Source: Porites lobata
Taxonomy: Eukaryota; Cnidaria; Anthozoa; Scleractinia; Poritidae
Length of the DNA: 64,000 nt
Reading direction: 5' to 3'
NCBI GenBank assembly: GCA_942486035.1
Contig: CALNXK010000170.1
Coordinates: 778,501-842,500 of the forward strand
Part shown: piece by piece, positions 51,272 through 62,820 of the stretch
Layout of the letters: the number at the start of each line of letters is the position of its first letter
Position numbering within the stretch: position 1 is the first letter of the stretch
Made by a program: the position numbers and the translations under genes
Notes under the pieces: model-generated
Seen by the model: only the letters and a program-made list of their open reading frames with translations
What the model was told of the DNA's origin: nothing
Database searches by the model: none

Positions 51272-51755
51272 CGGCCTCCCATGAAAAACTGTAATCCTCC
51301 ATGCCTCCACTGACAAAAAGCCTCCTTTGCCTTCTTTGTTAGCTAAACAGAATTTTTTTTTTTTTGCTTCTATGCTGAACTGATTTTACTAAAAAAATTT
51401 TCCTTAAGTTTCAGATAAATTTACAATGTGCAGCTCTAGGTTTTATGATGAATCTGATTTTAATCCGCAAAGTAAAGGTGACTGACACAATCACTTGTAT
51501 GTTGTAGTAAACTCTTTAGTACCGTCGCAGTTCTTTTCTTAGTTTTTGAGAAAGAAATTATACGAAAAAAAGGTTATTATTCGAGTTTAACTGCTGTTTA
51601 TCTGTTATAACCAGGGTTAAAACACCGCATTCTAAGAAAGGCTTGGCAGCAATTGAAATCTAGGTGTACTGTATTACTTGATAATAATGCTTTGACTTGC
51701 TTGTACTGATATAAATGTCTTTTCAAATCAATAAAATGTTTTTAATTTTTTTAAA
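51272..51755 (+). other. 3' UTR of the MAM/LDLa gene
   Basis: The non-coding A+T-rich stretch after the stop leads to an AATAAA signal at 51730, followed by a T-rich downstream region. The exact cleavage site is not visible from sequence alone. Confidence 0.7.
51730..51735 (+). terminator. Polyadenylation signal AATAAA
   Basis: This is the first canonical AATAAA after the TGA, about 460 nt downstream, followed by T-rich sequence. Confidence 0.72.
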
Positions 51756-51807
51756 GTTGTGTCTTCGTTGCGCTTTATAGTTGCTTATGCTATGTAAAAC
51801 ATGAATG

Positions 51808-51994
51808 AGTAAAATCCAACTGGTGGTCTATTAACGCTGCGTTCTGATTGGTTGAGCTACCACTAGGTTATATGTTATAGCCCACTAGTAGCGAAAAGGG
51901 CCGGCTTTTGGGCGGCAAAAAAGGATTAAAGGCTAGCTTTAACTAGCTAAATTTGTTTGTCTCGATATTTTTGACCAACTAGTTGGATTTTACT
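51808..51994. mobile_element. MITE, family 'AGTAAAATCCAACTAGT', copy 2
   Basis: Ends 'AGTAAAATCCAACTGGTGG' and 'CCAACTAGTTGGATTTTACT'. It is longer than copy 1 by an internal stretch containing 'gcgttctgattggttgagc'. It lies just past the polyadenylation signal. Confidence 0.82.
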
Positions 51995-52800
51995 AAAACT
52001 TTTATTCCTTTTCCCAACTCCCAGTTTCTAGACTTTCTGTATTAAAAGGTTTCCATTTGTAATTTTGATGGCGTGACAGTGAAAACCCGACCAATATTTA
52101 CGCTGCTTGTTTATTTCATCTCGTTCAATTCACCAAATAATGGCGAATTTTTCTGGAGATCAGTTCTAAAGGACTGTGTCAAAGTTAAGGAAAAGAAAAA
52201 GAAAATTGTTGTCTTGTGTTCACGTCCTCCATGAAACGTGAAAGGCGTGCAACGACTGCAAAGAAATGTACAAAAAAGCGTGATGCACGCTAGTTGTTGT
52301 TTTGTTAATCTATAAACCTATTGCAGTTCTTCCGTTCTCGTTGCCGTCGCCAACGGCCGTCGTCCTTCCTTAAACTCCCTTAAGATACCGCGACGGCTAC
52401 GGAATTGGAAACGTCGCTTAGAAAGTGAATTCGCGTTCTTTCGATCTCTATCGTGATTATCCTAACTCGCTTACTATGTCAAATGCCGCAAGCGAACTCT
52501 TGTGGAGCCGAATTCCTAAGTTCAGAGGTAGAAACGAGATTTCGTCGTTCCTTGTTAACGTCCTCCCCAAAACGTGAAATTAGGCATTTTCTCGTCGTAG
52601 TAGTGCAGTGACGGCAGAGAAATCTACAAAAAAACGTGATGCACGTGCAAAGTTGTTAACTATTCATCCTTTTGCTTTTTTGACGTTCCCGTTGTCGTCG
52701 CTGTCGTCGCATCGCTCTATTAATTATGGGAAGGGACCTCCTCGTTTCTTGTTCATTGCTACCCACTAAGCCTTTTAAAAGAAAGCCTGTGGAAGCTTTC
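51995..52800. other. Intergenic, no feature recognised
   Basis: Two related stretches ('caaaaaagcgtgatgcacg' near 52,272 and 'caaaaaaacgtgatgcacg' near 52,628) indicate a decayed duplicated repeat. No gene seen. Confidence 0.5.
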
Positions 52801-52804
52801 CCAA

Positions 52805-53010
52805 ATACACTGAAACCTTTATTCATTAAGCGGACCCCCAATTTAGCGGACACTCTGCCGGGTCGCGAAACGAACGTCTGATATTTCTCTTTATAACGAA
52901 CCCCTATTCAGCGGACACCTCTATTAAGCGGACGCGGACGCTAAAATAAGTTGTATTTGGCTAATTTCTATTGTTAAAAACCTCTGTTGAGCGGACACCG
53001 GACTGAATTG
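52805..53010. repeat. 'AAGCGGACAC' repeat cluster
   Basis: Several 'attaagcggac', 'tagcggacac' and 'gagcggacacc' units, related to the interiors of TA-flanked MITEs. Confidence 0.55.
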
Positions 53011-53378
53011 ACCGTGGTAGTAGTATTGGATTACGTCCTTGAAATACGTACTGAAGTCAGTTAATGTTTTTGCATTTACAAACATATTAAAGTTGGTAAT
53101 GAAAGGTAATGAACTTGAACTCTGGATAGCTTCTTTAACAACATGCACCTTAATCACGGTACAGAGTAACCGTTGAATGTTAACCCTCGAACAAAATGTA
53201 TTTTTACATTCCCATAAGGTCAGGGTTTGCGAGTTAGATTTTAGTTTTGTTTTTAAGTTCCGGTAAGCGGAAATCCGACCACTTGAATTTTATGCCTGTC
53301 ACTGAATTACAACATTGTCAGCACAACAGTATAGCCAAACACTAAGAAACAGATTTTTTGCGTTTCTAATGTCTATTT

Positions 53379-53474
53379 ACCCTGGGTACCAGAGACTTTT
53401 CTAGCGCGGTTTGCGGTTTCGGCCAACACCGAAAATTCCCGCCGCACGCGAGAAAAACCTCTGGTACCCAGGGT
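53379..53474. mobile_element. 96-bp hairpin element with 11-bp target duplication
   Basis: The ends ACCCTGGGTACCAGAG and inverse are flanked by AATGTCTATTT at 53368..53378 and 53475..53485. Confidence 0.85.
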
Positions 53475-53494
53475 AATGTCTATTTGTAGTTGGG

Positions 53495-53690
53495 CAAACT
53501 CCCATAAGCGGCCATTTTAACCCTTATATCTCCAGTGGCCACCTTTCGCGTCCCGAGGGTGTCCGCTTACGAGACCTTCCACTGTATCATTACTACAGTG
53601 AAATCTCTATTAAGCGGGCACCTTCGGGATCTTCTTAAATGTCCGCTTATGAATAGAGGTGGTAAAAATTGCGCAATGTTTGTTAACGAT
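53495..53690. repeat. Fragments of the tandem-array MITE family
   Basis: 'cgcgtcccgagggtgtccgc' and 'ttacgagaccttccactgta' match the array at 29.9 kb; a second fragment follows from 'acagtgaaatctctattaag'. Confidence 0.65.
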
Positions 53691-54424
53691 CAAAACGGGG
53701 TTTTGTGAAGGCCGCGGTCCCAAGGAGAGGGGGAGTACTTGGGTTAAATTTTGCTGGCCATGTGCCGCTGGCCTCTTAGTGCCCCTACCCCATTTACTGT
53801 GGCTTAGACACTTTTGGGCAAATATGTAATTTTCGCGATCCCAACTTAGTCACTTCCTAATTTTACGAATTGACCTATTTTTTAGATTGAATGAAGAAAA
53901 CACTCTTTCTTTTATCTACAGTACGAACATTCTGGTACGTTTGCTAACTGTGAATATGAAGAATTGTCTTACCCCAAAAAATCCGAAAATGTGCGACCCC
54001 ATTCTAGTAAATCTATTGAAAATCTGACCCCATTATAGTCAATCCAGTCGTGAAAATGCGACTCCATCCAGCGGCACATCCTCATTAGCCTCTTATAGGG
54101 AAGTACTACTCACAGTCGGGGTCGCTGTAGTGGGCGCTGACGAGCTCAAGTGTCCGTTTGAACGAAATTATGGACCAAAAGACGTTATAAAGTACGGACG
54201 CAGACATGCCAACGCTCACGATTCTGCCGTGAGTCTCACGATTTTTTTTATCTTTTCTCACGGCCTCACGAGAACGTATAACACTCCCAATCTCACGGTT
54301 CTTGGTTCTGAAATGAAATGCCACCTTGTTTAATAAAATGGAAATTCAATGAGTCAAGAGAGGGTAACCTATCTGTCTTAAGAATGCTAATGCCCTTTTA
54401 TACCTTGTTGGCAGTTTGTCTAAA
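53691..54424. other. Intergenic, decayed repeat
   Basis: 'gcgaccccattctag' and 'gaccccattatagt' style repeats near 53,990-54,060, and 'ccagcggcacatcctc' matching 'ccagcggtacatcccc' at about 54,810, point to a dispersed element. No gene seen. Confidence 0.45.
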
Positions 54425-54584
54425 GGCGATGTTACAAGGGACGATTCGCAACGCCGATTTTTTGCGCAACACAGCGTAGCAATGTTGAAACAATGTTGCA
54501 ACCATTCGAAAAAATGTCGCAACAATGTTGCAAGATGTGTTGCGTTAAAAATCGTCGTTGCAAATCGTCCCGTGTGACATCACC
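54425..54584. mobile_element. 160-bp MITE with 38-bp terminal inverted repeats
   Basis: 'GGCGATGTTACAAGGGACGA' opens the element and its near-perfect inverse closes it. The interior has 'caatgttgcaac' repeats. Confidence 0.82.
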
Positions 54585-55906
54585 TTTCTCAACAGAGACC
54601 ACTAATGATCATGAATCGTAGATACTCTTGCCTTTTTAGCCATCTTAGCTTCACAAGAAACAAAAAGCAAACTGCGGTGATAAAGGAATAAACAACGCAC
54701 TTTTGGTGGAACAGATTCGCAAGAAATCAGTATGCCTTGTTTAGGACAGACTCGCCCAAAATTATAGTTATGTCTGTTTGGGACAGAAAGGAACAAAACG
54801 ATACGCTGTCCAGCGGTACATCCCCATGTAGGCCATATAAGGAGGTACACATCGGAGGGCTCAAATTAAGCTTTATTTTGCGCCTCAAAAGATAACATTC
54901 TAAAGCAGAAAGCTCGCTAATTAAGAGATACAGAGGAGCCATTTTGCAATCTAAAGTGATGGTCTGTGTGCGTAAAAATATTAATATAATTTGTCATTCT
55001 GTCCAGAAACATCCAAAATCAGCAGTTTGCTAAGCAGGAAAATTCCAATATTCCTGTGATCGAAGGCACCATATCAAGGCTTAGGGTGACAAAGTAAATG
55101 GACGAAATTGTCCACCTAAACCTGTGTGTTAACTGATGTGGATCGAATGTGGACACTGCTGCACGGTCTGGCAAATGGAATCTTTCTTGGCACAATTTGA
55201 AATTCTGAAAAGGTTCATTGGGCAAGCAGTCTTCCCACCATGCATACTGATATTGATATTTCCTTTGTCCGTGGGAACAACTCCAAGTGATCCGCATAAC
55301 CATCTAAAAGCTGAATTCTCTTAAAGAAACTCACCCTTGCAAAAGTGGGCCGACCATAATCGTGATTTTTTGGGGGACTGGAGATTTGATTCAGGGAATT
55401 TTTTCCCTAGGTCTAAGCGCTCTTTTGATTCACGTTTTCTGGTGTGCACTAAAAGTGGCTGGCTAAGTCCATGCACTGGGTTATTGGTTCTTGTCCATGC
55501 AAAAAAAGTTTTTTTTTTCTCATAATCATTTCCAAGTCTGTTTGCAGAATATACTTTCCTGAAAAGTCCAAAGTGCAGCTCCTAATAAATGCTGAAATAG
55601 CATTTCAAACGTGAGTTAATTCGATTCTGTCTTCAACTTTCTATCCTTGAATTTATATTGATTGATACATGTACAGTCTACAGTAGCTACATTTCTTAGC
55701 ATTACCAGATTCAGTGCAGTGTGTATAATATAATTAAACATAGTATAAACTCGGAATACAATTCCTATCATGATTAAACCAATTTGTACCACCCACTCTT
55801 CACGACACTTCAGTGAGAAGAATACGATGTGCCGCTGGGAAATAACCCACCCATAATACATGCATTTATGGATTAGGAAATAATGGTAGTGTCTGTACAG
55901 TCTTGA
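54585..55906. other. Intergenic, between convergent genes
   Basis: Nothing recognised beyond repeat-like fragments. Several open frames of 60-95 codons look like chance. Confidence 0.5.
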
Positions 55907-56172
55907 CTATTTGCCATAGACCCCCCTTTTTTCTTTAAACCAAGGCCAACAAGGTCCTTGATTCTCTCCATAATACATGTATTTTGGACTAGGAAATAAT
56001 AATAGTGTTGTATTCCTCCCCTTAGAAAAATGTCTCCTTAGAAGAGGATCAGAGAGCACGTAGAAGTTATCCACTGCACGCATGATCAACAGCAAAGCTC
56101 TTATATAAGCATCTGGAGAAACATTTTCCAAAGCCACTTGACGAATTTCTTTAACCAAGGCAGCCTCTTTTT
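55907..56172 (-). CDS. GPP34-like gene, downstream exon
   Basis: After the acceptor 'ttttgcag' it encodes 'KEAALVKEIRQVALENVSPD' and 'LLLIMRAVDNFYVLSDPLL', then a non-conserved stretch to TAG at 55907..55909. A near-repeat of the exon's 3' sequence (from 'attatttccta') occurs just downstream at about 55.86-55.89 kb, so the tail may be repeat-derived or an unspliced read-through. Confidence 0.6.
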
Positions 56173-58620
56173 CTGCAAAACAAAGGGCGGAATCATGAAA
56201 ACTGATTATTCAAACAATTTTTTGTCAGTTAAAATTAATACACTTTATTTAATCACCTATTTCATGTATGTTGTGTTAAAACATGACGTTCCTTATAAAT
56301 GATTGTTAGTAACCCAGGCAATGCGGTAGAAAACAAAAACAGCAACAGGTAATTCAGTTAAAAAAACAAAAAACAAAAGGAACCTCCGACATAATTCCTC
56401 CGGTTGTCCAAAAGTTGGATTAAGTGCTATCAACCAGTTAAATGATATCTATGGTGTAGCAGATAATGCAAAATGACAGTCTGACCTATTCGGTTAACCA
56501 GATTGTAAGTTTGTCATGGTTAAGTTCTAAGAAGAACATAACACTCTGCTTAGCTATGACTGCAAGACCGGTTTCACAACCAAAATATTGGATCCTTTGT
56601 CAGTAGCTTAGGAACAGCTGTTAACAAGCTAAAGGGCTCACCAAGGGGGGCTAGTGCTGTAAACTAAACTTTAGTCTGTTCTTTTCAAGTAGCATCCAGA
56701 ATCAGCTAGTGACTGGATTTTTAAACAAGAAGCTGATTGGATGATTTATCTGCCCTTTGCTGTGAGAGGACAACTTGATCCTGTTTTCAGGTTGAAAGAT
56801 AAACATAAAAACGCACATATTGAAATGCAGTTTCAGTGCTATGCACATTATTATTCAATAGTCATGACAACTATAACACGACATACAATACATGTAGGTG
56901 CACTAGAAAATTATACAAAAAGTAGTAATAATAATAATAATTTAAAATTTATAAAATGCCTTTTCCATGCAAATATGATCAAAAGCGCGTAAAGTAGCAA
57001 TATAACAAAGTTGTTAACAGAACCCTAATAGGCAATAGAGGACATGGGAAGAACAAATAATGTAAAGTTCTATTATTTTTGCTAATATTAGAACATCACT
57101 GTGAAAGTCAAAATACTACTTGCTTTATGATAAAGCTCACTCAAAAGCACATACAACTATAATTCCACTTTCAATTTAGTTACAAATTTTGGCTTCACCA
57201 GCCACAAAATAGGAAAGATGGGAGGTTTTAGTTTAAAAAGAGGAGAAAATAGGAGTAGGCTCAAAAAACAGGAAAAAATAGGAAGAATAGGAACTGGACA
57301 CCCTGAAGGTTGCCCTGACAGGTGTTAACTATTGAACTGACCCCTAGCCCCGAAAGGATAACACCTGTGACTGGATTTAGAAGTTAGAATAATTTTCATT
57401 ACTTACTCTGACCTCAAGATGAGTGCCAACTCCTGGCGCCAAGTAAGGCCCCAGTTGTTTACAAGGTGGATAGTGCTATACTATGGCTTTATTACTATCC
57501 AGTGGATAGTGGAATATTTTATTGGATTTTTTAAATACTTACCCACTGGATGGTGATTTAATTATATAGAGCATTTTCACATGACGTCATGTCTGCCATG
57601 TTGGGTTCCCAAACAAGTCCTGTGAGAGTTCAACATTTTTCTCATGTAAACGCTTTCTTTGGATCCAATAAATTTGCATATAGCTGCTGTCCACACGAGT
57701 TAAAATGCTCTATAAGGTGGATAGCACTATCCAACTTTGGAGCAGCTGAGGCCTGGTTTACAGGTACCACTTACAATGAACCCTTTAGTACAGTTGTAGA
57801 GCTAATTGATTGACCTACAGCTATCGTTGTCCACTAATAAAAAAATATTATGCCCCATAAACTATTTGAAAAAAGAATTTGTACTGATATCTGTATAAGT
57901 AAACTAAAAATGATTAATTTAAAAGCAAGCTTCAAAATATGAGTGAAAATCAACGCATAAAAAAACATAATTTTGATCCCTTTTTGATTGCAAAGCACAC
58001 TTCTTATGACCAAAGGAGTTTGCTAGTGCCACACATTGGGAATTGGCTGGCTGATATCAATTATTGGAAAGCCAAAAAAAAAAATAACAGGAATTTCAGG
58101 CTCGAAAAGTGAAAAACACACTAGCTGTTTTACAGATTTGCTGGACAATTGAGTGTGTTAATCCTTGCACTCTTTATTTTATATGTAACAACTACATGTA
58201 GACCCATTTGAACCGAGAGATGCCACCCTTAAGGACCACTCCCATCAGTTTCCTACACACTTCAATAAATATTCAACACCCTCATCACTTGAAAAACTAA
58301 TGTACTGCAGGCCCTAGCTGTCATGCAATTCATTACTTATGTTGGCCCGCTAATTTCTTAATTGACTTACCTGGTTGTATAGTAGGATACTTCATTCCAA
58401 AGAACTTCTTCTTCTTGTCAAGAATACCCTGGTCCACAAGATCATCCAACGCTTTGTAAGCACAGGATTTTTCAGACTTATCTTTCCATATACAGACTTC
58501 TTTTTCAAAATAATCTTGAACCTTTTTGGGCTTTTCAGGTGACTTATCCTGATGCTTCTTAATTTGTTTGAAAAGAGCATCATCTAAACATGTAATTCCA
58601 GTTGGGGTAGTATCCTTTAC
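55907..58620 (-). CDS. Divergent GPP34 (GOLPH3/Vps74-like) domain protein, C-terminal half, partial
   Basis: Two minus-strand exons (58620..58371 and 56172..55907) join in phase 1. Together they read 'PTGITCLDDALFKQIKK', 'VQDYFEKEVCIW', 'ALDDLVDQGILDKKKKFFGM', 'KEIRQVALENVSPDAYIRAL' and 'DNFYVLSDPLLRR'. The order and spacing match the C-terminal half of GPP34 domains: a 'PTG..LDEAL' helix, a 'W' segment, a 'LV.KGIL...' helix, then helices ending in the 'A.DVL...' region. Members bind phosphatidylinositol-4-phosphate at the trans-Golgi and help retain glycosyltransferases. The N-terminal half was not found with confidence in 58.6-64 kb. The last 40 residues after 'HFSKG' do not look like GPP34, so the true 3' splice structure may differ. 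The gene converges on the MAM/LDLa gene. Confidence 0.62.
56173..58370. other. Intron of the GPP34-like gene (2.2 kb)
   Basis: The region contains a decayed copy of the MITE seen at 47819 (about 57,460..57,560, 'ccactggatggtgattta') and a further fragment at 57,712..57,740. No exon recognised. Confidence 0.5.
58371..58620 (-). CDS. GPP34-like gene, upstream exon
   Basis: On the - strand it begins after a T-rich tract and 'cttaaag' and ends CCAG|GTAAGT. It encodes 'VKDTTPTGITCLDD' to 'FFGMKYPTIQPG' without a stop over 83 codons, with Lys/Asp-rich coding composition. Incoming phase 0, outgoing phase 1. Confidence 0.68.
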
Positions 58621-59439
58621 CTTTAAGAAAAAAAAACATATAAATAATAGCTGCTGATCAGGAAAGCATTATGGTGGCCACTAAGTTAGCTAGGGGTGTC
58701 TTTAAAGACAGTCATGCTGAACATGTACATGTAGAGGCAAGAATTTCTGATCAATTACATTTGATTTGTAATCATACTACCTTATTGAAAAATCAAAGAG
58801 CCATAAAATATCTCCATTAAATGCATTTCCTCTCAATATCGGATGTAAGACAATTTTTATGTGCTCTGCCAATTTTTGGCATTAGCAAGATTCCAGCTCA
58901 ATCATTATTTAAAGCAAGCATTGGTCACATGACCTCTTAATGCAAGTGGCCTAATGGTCTCACTTACATGTAGGGTTTTTGGGACAGAAAGTCACTGTAT
59001 TTGCTCATCTAGGGATCGTTGGATTAGGGCTATGGCTAAAGAATTTTACAAAAAAATGCCATGACACTGACCGCACAGAAATTATGCTTAAAAAAGAACA
59101 CAACATCCCTAGGCCTGGCACTTATTCAGATACCTGGGTGGCTCTTAAGATGTATTTAGATGTCTGTTTTCATTCGGTCTTCTTTAGAGGTTACTGCATC
59201 TAGTTGAAGCTTAAGCCACACTCACATTGGTCTTCCTTAGGCATTTAATTTGAATTTTCCAGCAAGCATTCCTGCCACCTTAATGCGTTTAAATGCTGAC
59301 AGTAACCAATAAGAGAAGGATGTCTTGCGACTCAGAGCACAATAAATTTGATATTACTAAAAAAGAACGTTACTTATGCTCTGCCACTTACTTTCCTTGA
59401 ATGGAAATTTTTGTTGAAATTATTGTTTACTGGAATAAG
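58621..59439. other. Upstream of the GPP34-like exon
   Basis: Nothing recognised. Confidence 0.5.
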
Positions 59440-59582
59440 AATAATAATAGGACAATCACATGACTTTTGGAGGGCATACCGAGTAGCATCATTTGCGCCC
59501 GAACGGAGCAAGGTTGCAAATGATGCTATGAGGGACACAATTATAACCCGCCAAAAGTCATGTGATTATCATTATATTATTA
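59440..59582. mobile_element. Palindromic element
   Basis: 'AATCACATGACTTTTGG' and 'GTAGCATCATTTGC' on the left are inverted on the right. About 143 bp. Confidence 0.75.
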
Positions 59583-59661
59583 TCTGCAATACAGTACACA
59601 AGGCGAAATCTTTGCCACAGCAAGCAAAATGAAAACACAACAAAAACCTAATAAACTCAAC

Positions 59662-59795
59662 TAACTTCTCCACATCTTTCCAAACGCCGTCCATTTTCTG
59701 CCCTTCCATGAAGTAGCGATTTAATTTCTGTCTGTCTCCTGACTGAATAGATGATTTGTGTTTTGGTTTAGCATTGTTTTGTTGGCGGACATGAA
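59662..59795 (-). other. Possible upstream coding exon of the GPP34-like gene (weak)
   Basis: On the - strand an open stretch encodes 'KPKHKSSIQSGDRQKLNRYF' and 'MEGQKMDGVWKDVEKL', with coding-like composition. A weak phase 0 donor TTA|GTTGAG would join it in frame to the exon at 58620. It does not resemble the N-terminal half of GPP34. It may be a true exon, a UTR or chance. Confidence 0.3.
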
Positions 59796-59799
59796 TTCG

Positions 59800-61758
59800 C
59801 AGACTCTTGCAAAATGTTTATGTTTCAGCTGAGTGGATGGCGATGAATGCCTGCATGATCTCATTCCAGTTCATGCACTTGGAGTGAACGCACAACCTTT
59901 CTCTGTTTTCACTTCAGCGAAGAACTTTTGTAGAATTTCACTGTATTCACAGATCCACTATAAATTAATTTTTCTTTTCTCACACCATTTCTCGAACTTT
60001 TTTACTCCTCACTCTTGCTCTCTTGTTGTTTTTTGTCTGAGCTTTTTGCTCAATTTCATCCAGTTGCTCATTGTTTAAGTCCAAATTTTGACCAGAAAAA
60101 AGCTGAAAATTTGGGACTTTTCCATTTTAAAATAGCATCTCCAAACGTCAAACGTTCACCACAAAACTACAAAGTGAGCAAGTGCAAATTCATCCACAAA
60201 AATTTGCGCCAACTCTGGCACTGAAATGGTATCCTCAGGATCTCATTGGCCATGCAAAGTTGTTTGACATCTAGTCTACAGCCAATCAAAATCAGGGCAG
60301 CAAATGCATTTTCAGCCTGCCCATTGCCCATTTGGCCCACAAAAAGGCATGTTTTACAGAGAGCACTTTGTCATTTGGCAGCGTTTTGATAACAATGATG
60401 AATAATTTTCCTTTTGTGACAGTCAACACTGTTTCACATACAGCATACATGTAGCAGCCCAATCAAAATGTTGAACTATACAGTGTTAAGAAGCAAATAT
60501 GATGAAACCAAAGTATACATAACAGGTGGCATGGCAATGCAAGGCCTTAACTAATAAACCTTAGTATTGAATAAGAGCCAGTATTCCACGAGAAGCAGCA
60601 AAATTGCAGACTGCTTCCTCACTCTGACCAGGGTCTAAAAGAGATTTATCGCGATCCATGATTTGACCAAAATACAGTGTGGGATTCTGGAAAACAATGG
60701 ATAATTATCTTAACCGGAAACAGGATTTCCTGGTCACCTGGGAAGCCAGATTTGCCAAAATTTGGGCTTGGGATAGGGGATTTTTTAACCATATGTCGCG
60801 AATTTGGGAAATCCTATGTTTGAGCAGCAATTATGAAATAACCACGCGAGCATTAAGTGGTATCTCCTCTAAAACCAGGAGCTGCATGATTACCTGTTCA
60901 AACCAAACTATAGAGACAGTGTGCCTCGTTGTATTTTTTTTGGAAAGAAAAAAGGAATTCAGGAAAGAGATGTCCAAAATTGCGGGATGCGGGATTTTCA
61001 TGAAAAAGGAGTGGGAATTATAATTATCATATTTAACTCACAATATCTCTCTGTTTCTGATTTGCTCAGGCCCCTGGCTTATTCCTCAGAGCTAACTACA
61101 CAGTAAAGGCTATCACCAGAAAAAAGGGATCAGGCAAGCGAGAATCCCTGGGGACGAGATTGCATATTAAGCTCACTTGTAAATAGCCAAATTTTAGCCT
61201 AAAACATAGCAACACAGCAAAAAATGCTAAATAAACAGATGGCAACTGCTATCTGGAGAATATGTTAGCTTTTAAACATCTCTTTGTATGTCCATAATTT
61301 CTCATGGAACAGACAAATGAAGACAGAAATTTAACATCAATCAAGTTAAGCTTGTTTTAAAGCAAGAACTACGTGTATTTTGCATAAACATACATAATGG
61401 GTTCAGCTTTTTTATGATCTGAACAATAATATGCAGATCTTGGATAGTCTCATTCATTATAACGGTACATGACACCCTCCTAGATCTGAGTGATTCTTCA
61501 GATTGTATGAAAACCTCATCCCCTAATTAGGTAGCAGGGATTGGGAAGGCCGTGGGCCATGTGCATGGCCCATATTAAAGTTAGAAAATGTTGCACTATA
61601 AAACTGCTAGCCACCCTAAAGTCGCGTAATGAGCACTTTAGTTATAAGCTCCTTAATCTGTATTAATTTGGTGTTACGTGTACAACAAATAAAAACATGA
61701 ACCTAACCCTTTGTTTCTTTGATCAGTGATCTAAAGTTTGCAAATGCACTCAGTTCTG
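59800..61758. other. Region without a confident gene
   Basis: Apart from the weak - strand start at about 60,660 I see nothing coding here. Confidence 0.45.
60618..60660 (-). other. Possible start exon on - strand (very weak)
   Basis: On the - strand an ATG at 60660 opens 'MDRDKSLLDPGQSEEAVC' and ends at TAA some 33 codons on (about 60562). The composition is coding-like but no donor fits well. It could be a first exon of the GPP34-like gene. Confidence 0.2.
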
Positions 61759-62384
61759 TCAAGACAGACGTGCTTTGAGTTGATATTTGCTTCTAGCTGT
61801 CTTTGTCTTTCTTGCCAAAACAAATTCATTTAACATTTTAATAAAAAATTTTATTATTGAGATAATGCCTCCAAAGAGACTCCCTTTTTTAGCACGAATA
61901 TGACAGCCAAGTTCAAGATCAACTGCGAAAATGAAAACAAGAACAACGATATAAAAACACTTTCCAGGCCTGCAAGTAACGAATACAGAAAATTCCAACC
62001 GCGCAAAGTGGCTCATGTTTGAAAGGGATGCCATGTTTTGCAAAACATTGAAAACAAGTAGTATAGCAAAGAAGTATCAGCTTCAAAGTTACAGTAAGTT
62101 GGATTGGAGTCACTTACTCAGTTTAGTTTAGACTTAGCAATTATCATGCTTAATTCTTATTCTTAATAATAGACTTAGCTTGTGCTAGCTACGCAACTTT
62201 CTGTGTATCAAAATAATATAGTGACTGCTAAAAGGGTCAAATTGATTGCTCTTTATATCCTGAGTTACATGTAAGTTGAATGGATGCACTGATTGATTCA
62301 GTACATTTTGTAAAACCTGAATAAACATAATTAAAAACTGAAAAATACTTGGTACCTAATCACAATAAAATACTGAACACACTA

Positions 62385-62820
62385 TTTTACCAGTAATGAC
62401 ATCTGGTTGTGAGACATGGGCACTTAACAACGCTATGATGGATAAGCTTGCAGTCAACCAGCGTAAGGTGGAACGCATAATACTAGGCATTACCCTTTAG
62501 GATCAAAAGCAAAACACCTGGATCTGTCAAGAAACTGGTGTAAGCGATATCATCAACACTATCAGAGAAGCAAAGCGTAGATGTGCAGGTCACATTGCCT
62601 GGCTATTTGATAATCATTGGACCATCAGAGCAACAGACTGTGGACCCAAGAGATTGGACCAGAAAACCGGGTCATCCAAAAACAAGATGGAGAGACAATC
62701 TCATCAGACAGCAGATCGGACCCTTACGGCTAAGATTAGCCAAGCGCAGACACCTGTGGGATCGATCCAGGGAGGGGTTGAGTGAATGCAAACCCTGATG
62801 TTCATGATGATGATGATCGA
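62385..62820 (+). mobile_element. LINE 3' fragment (RTE-like), frameshifted
   Basis: The three frames together read 'MTSGCETWALNNAMMDKLAV', 'VERIILGITL', 'ISDIINTIREAKRRCAGHI'-type sequence and 'GHPKTRWRDNLIRQQIGPLR', the classic C-terminal region of RTE-type LINEs. It ends in a (GAT)n-like tail near 62,805. Stops and frameshifts make it dead. Confidence 0.72.

Noticed and set aside
53924..54324. Short ORFs of 67-77 codons in the intergenic region
   Set aside because: Size expected by chance, no similarity to each other or to known families, and they overlap decayed repeats.
61759..62043. 94-codon - strand ORF with a hydrophobic stretch
   Set aside because: The acceptor-like 'tttcgcag' inside it is suggestive, but I see no family resemblance and no matching exon. 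It may be chance.
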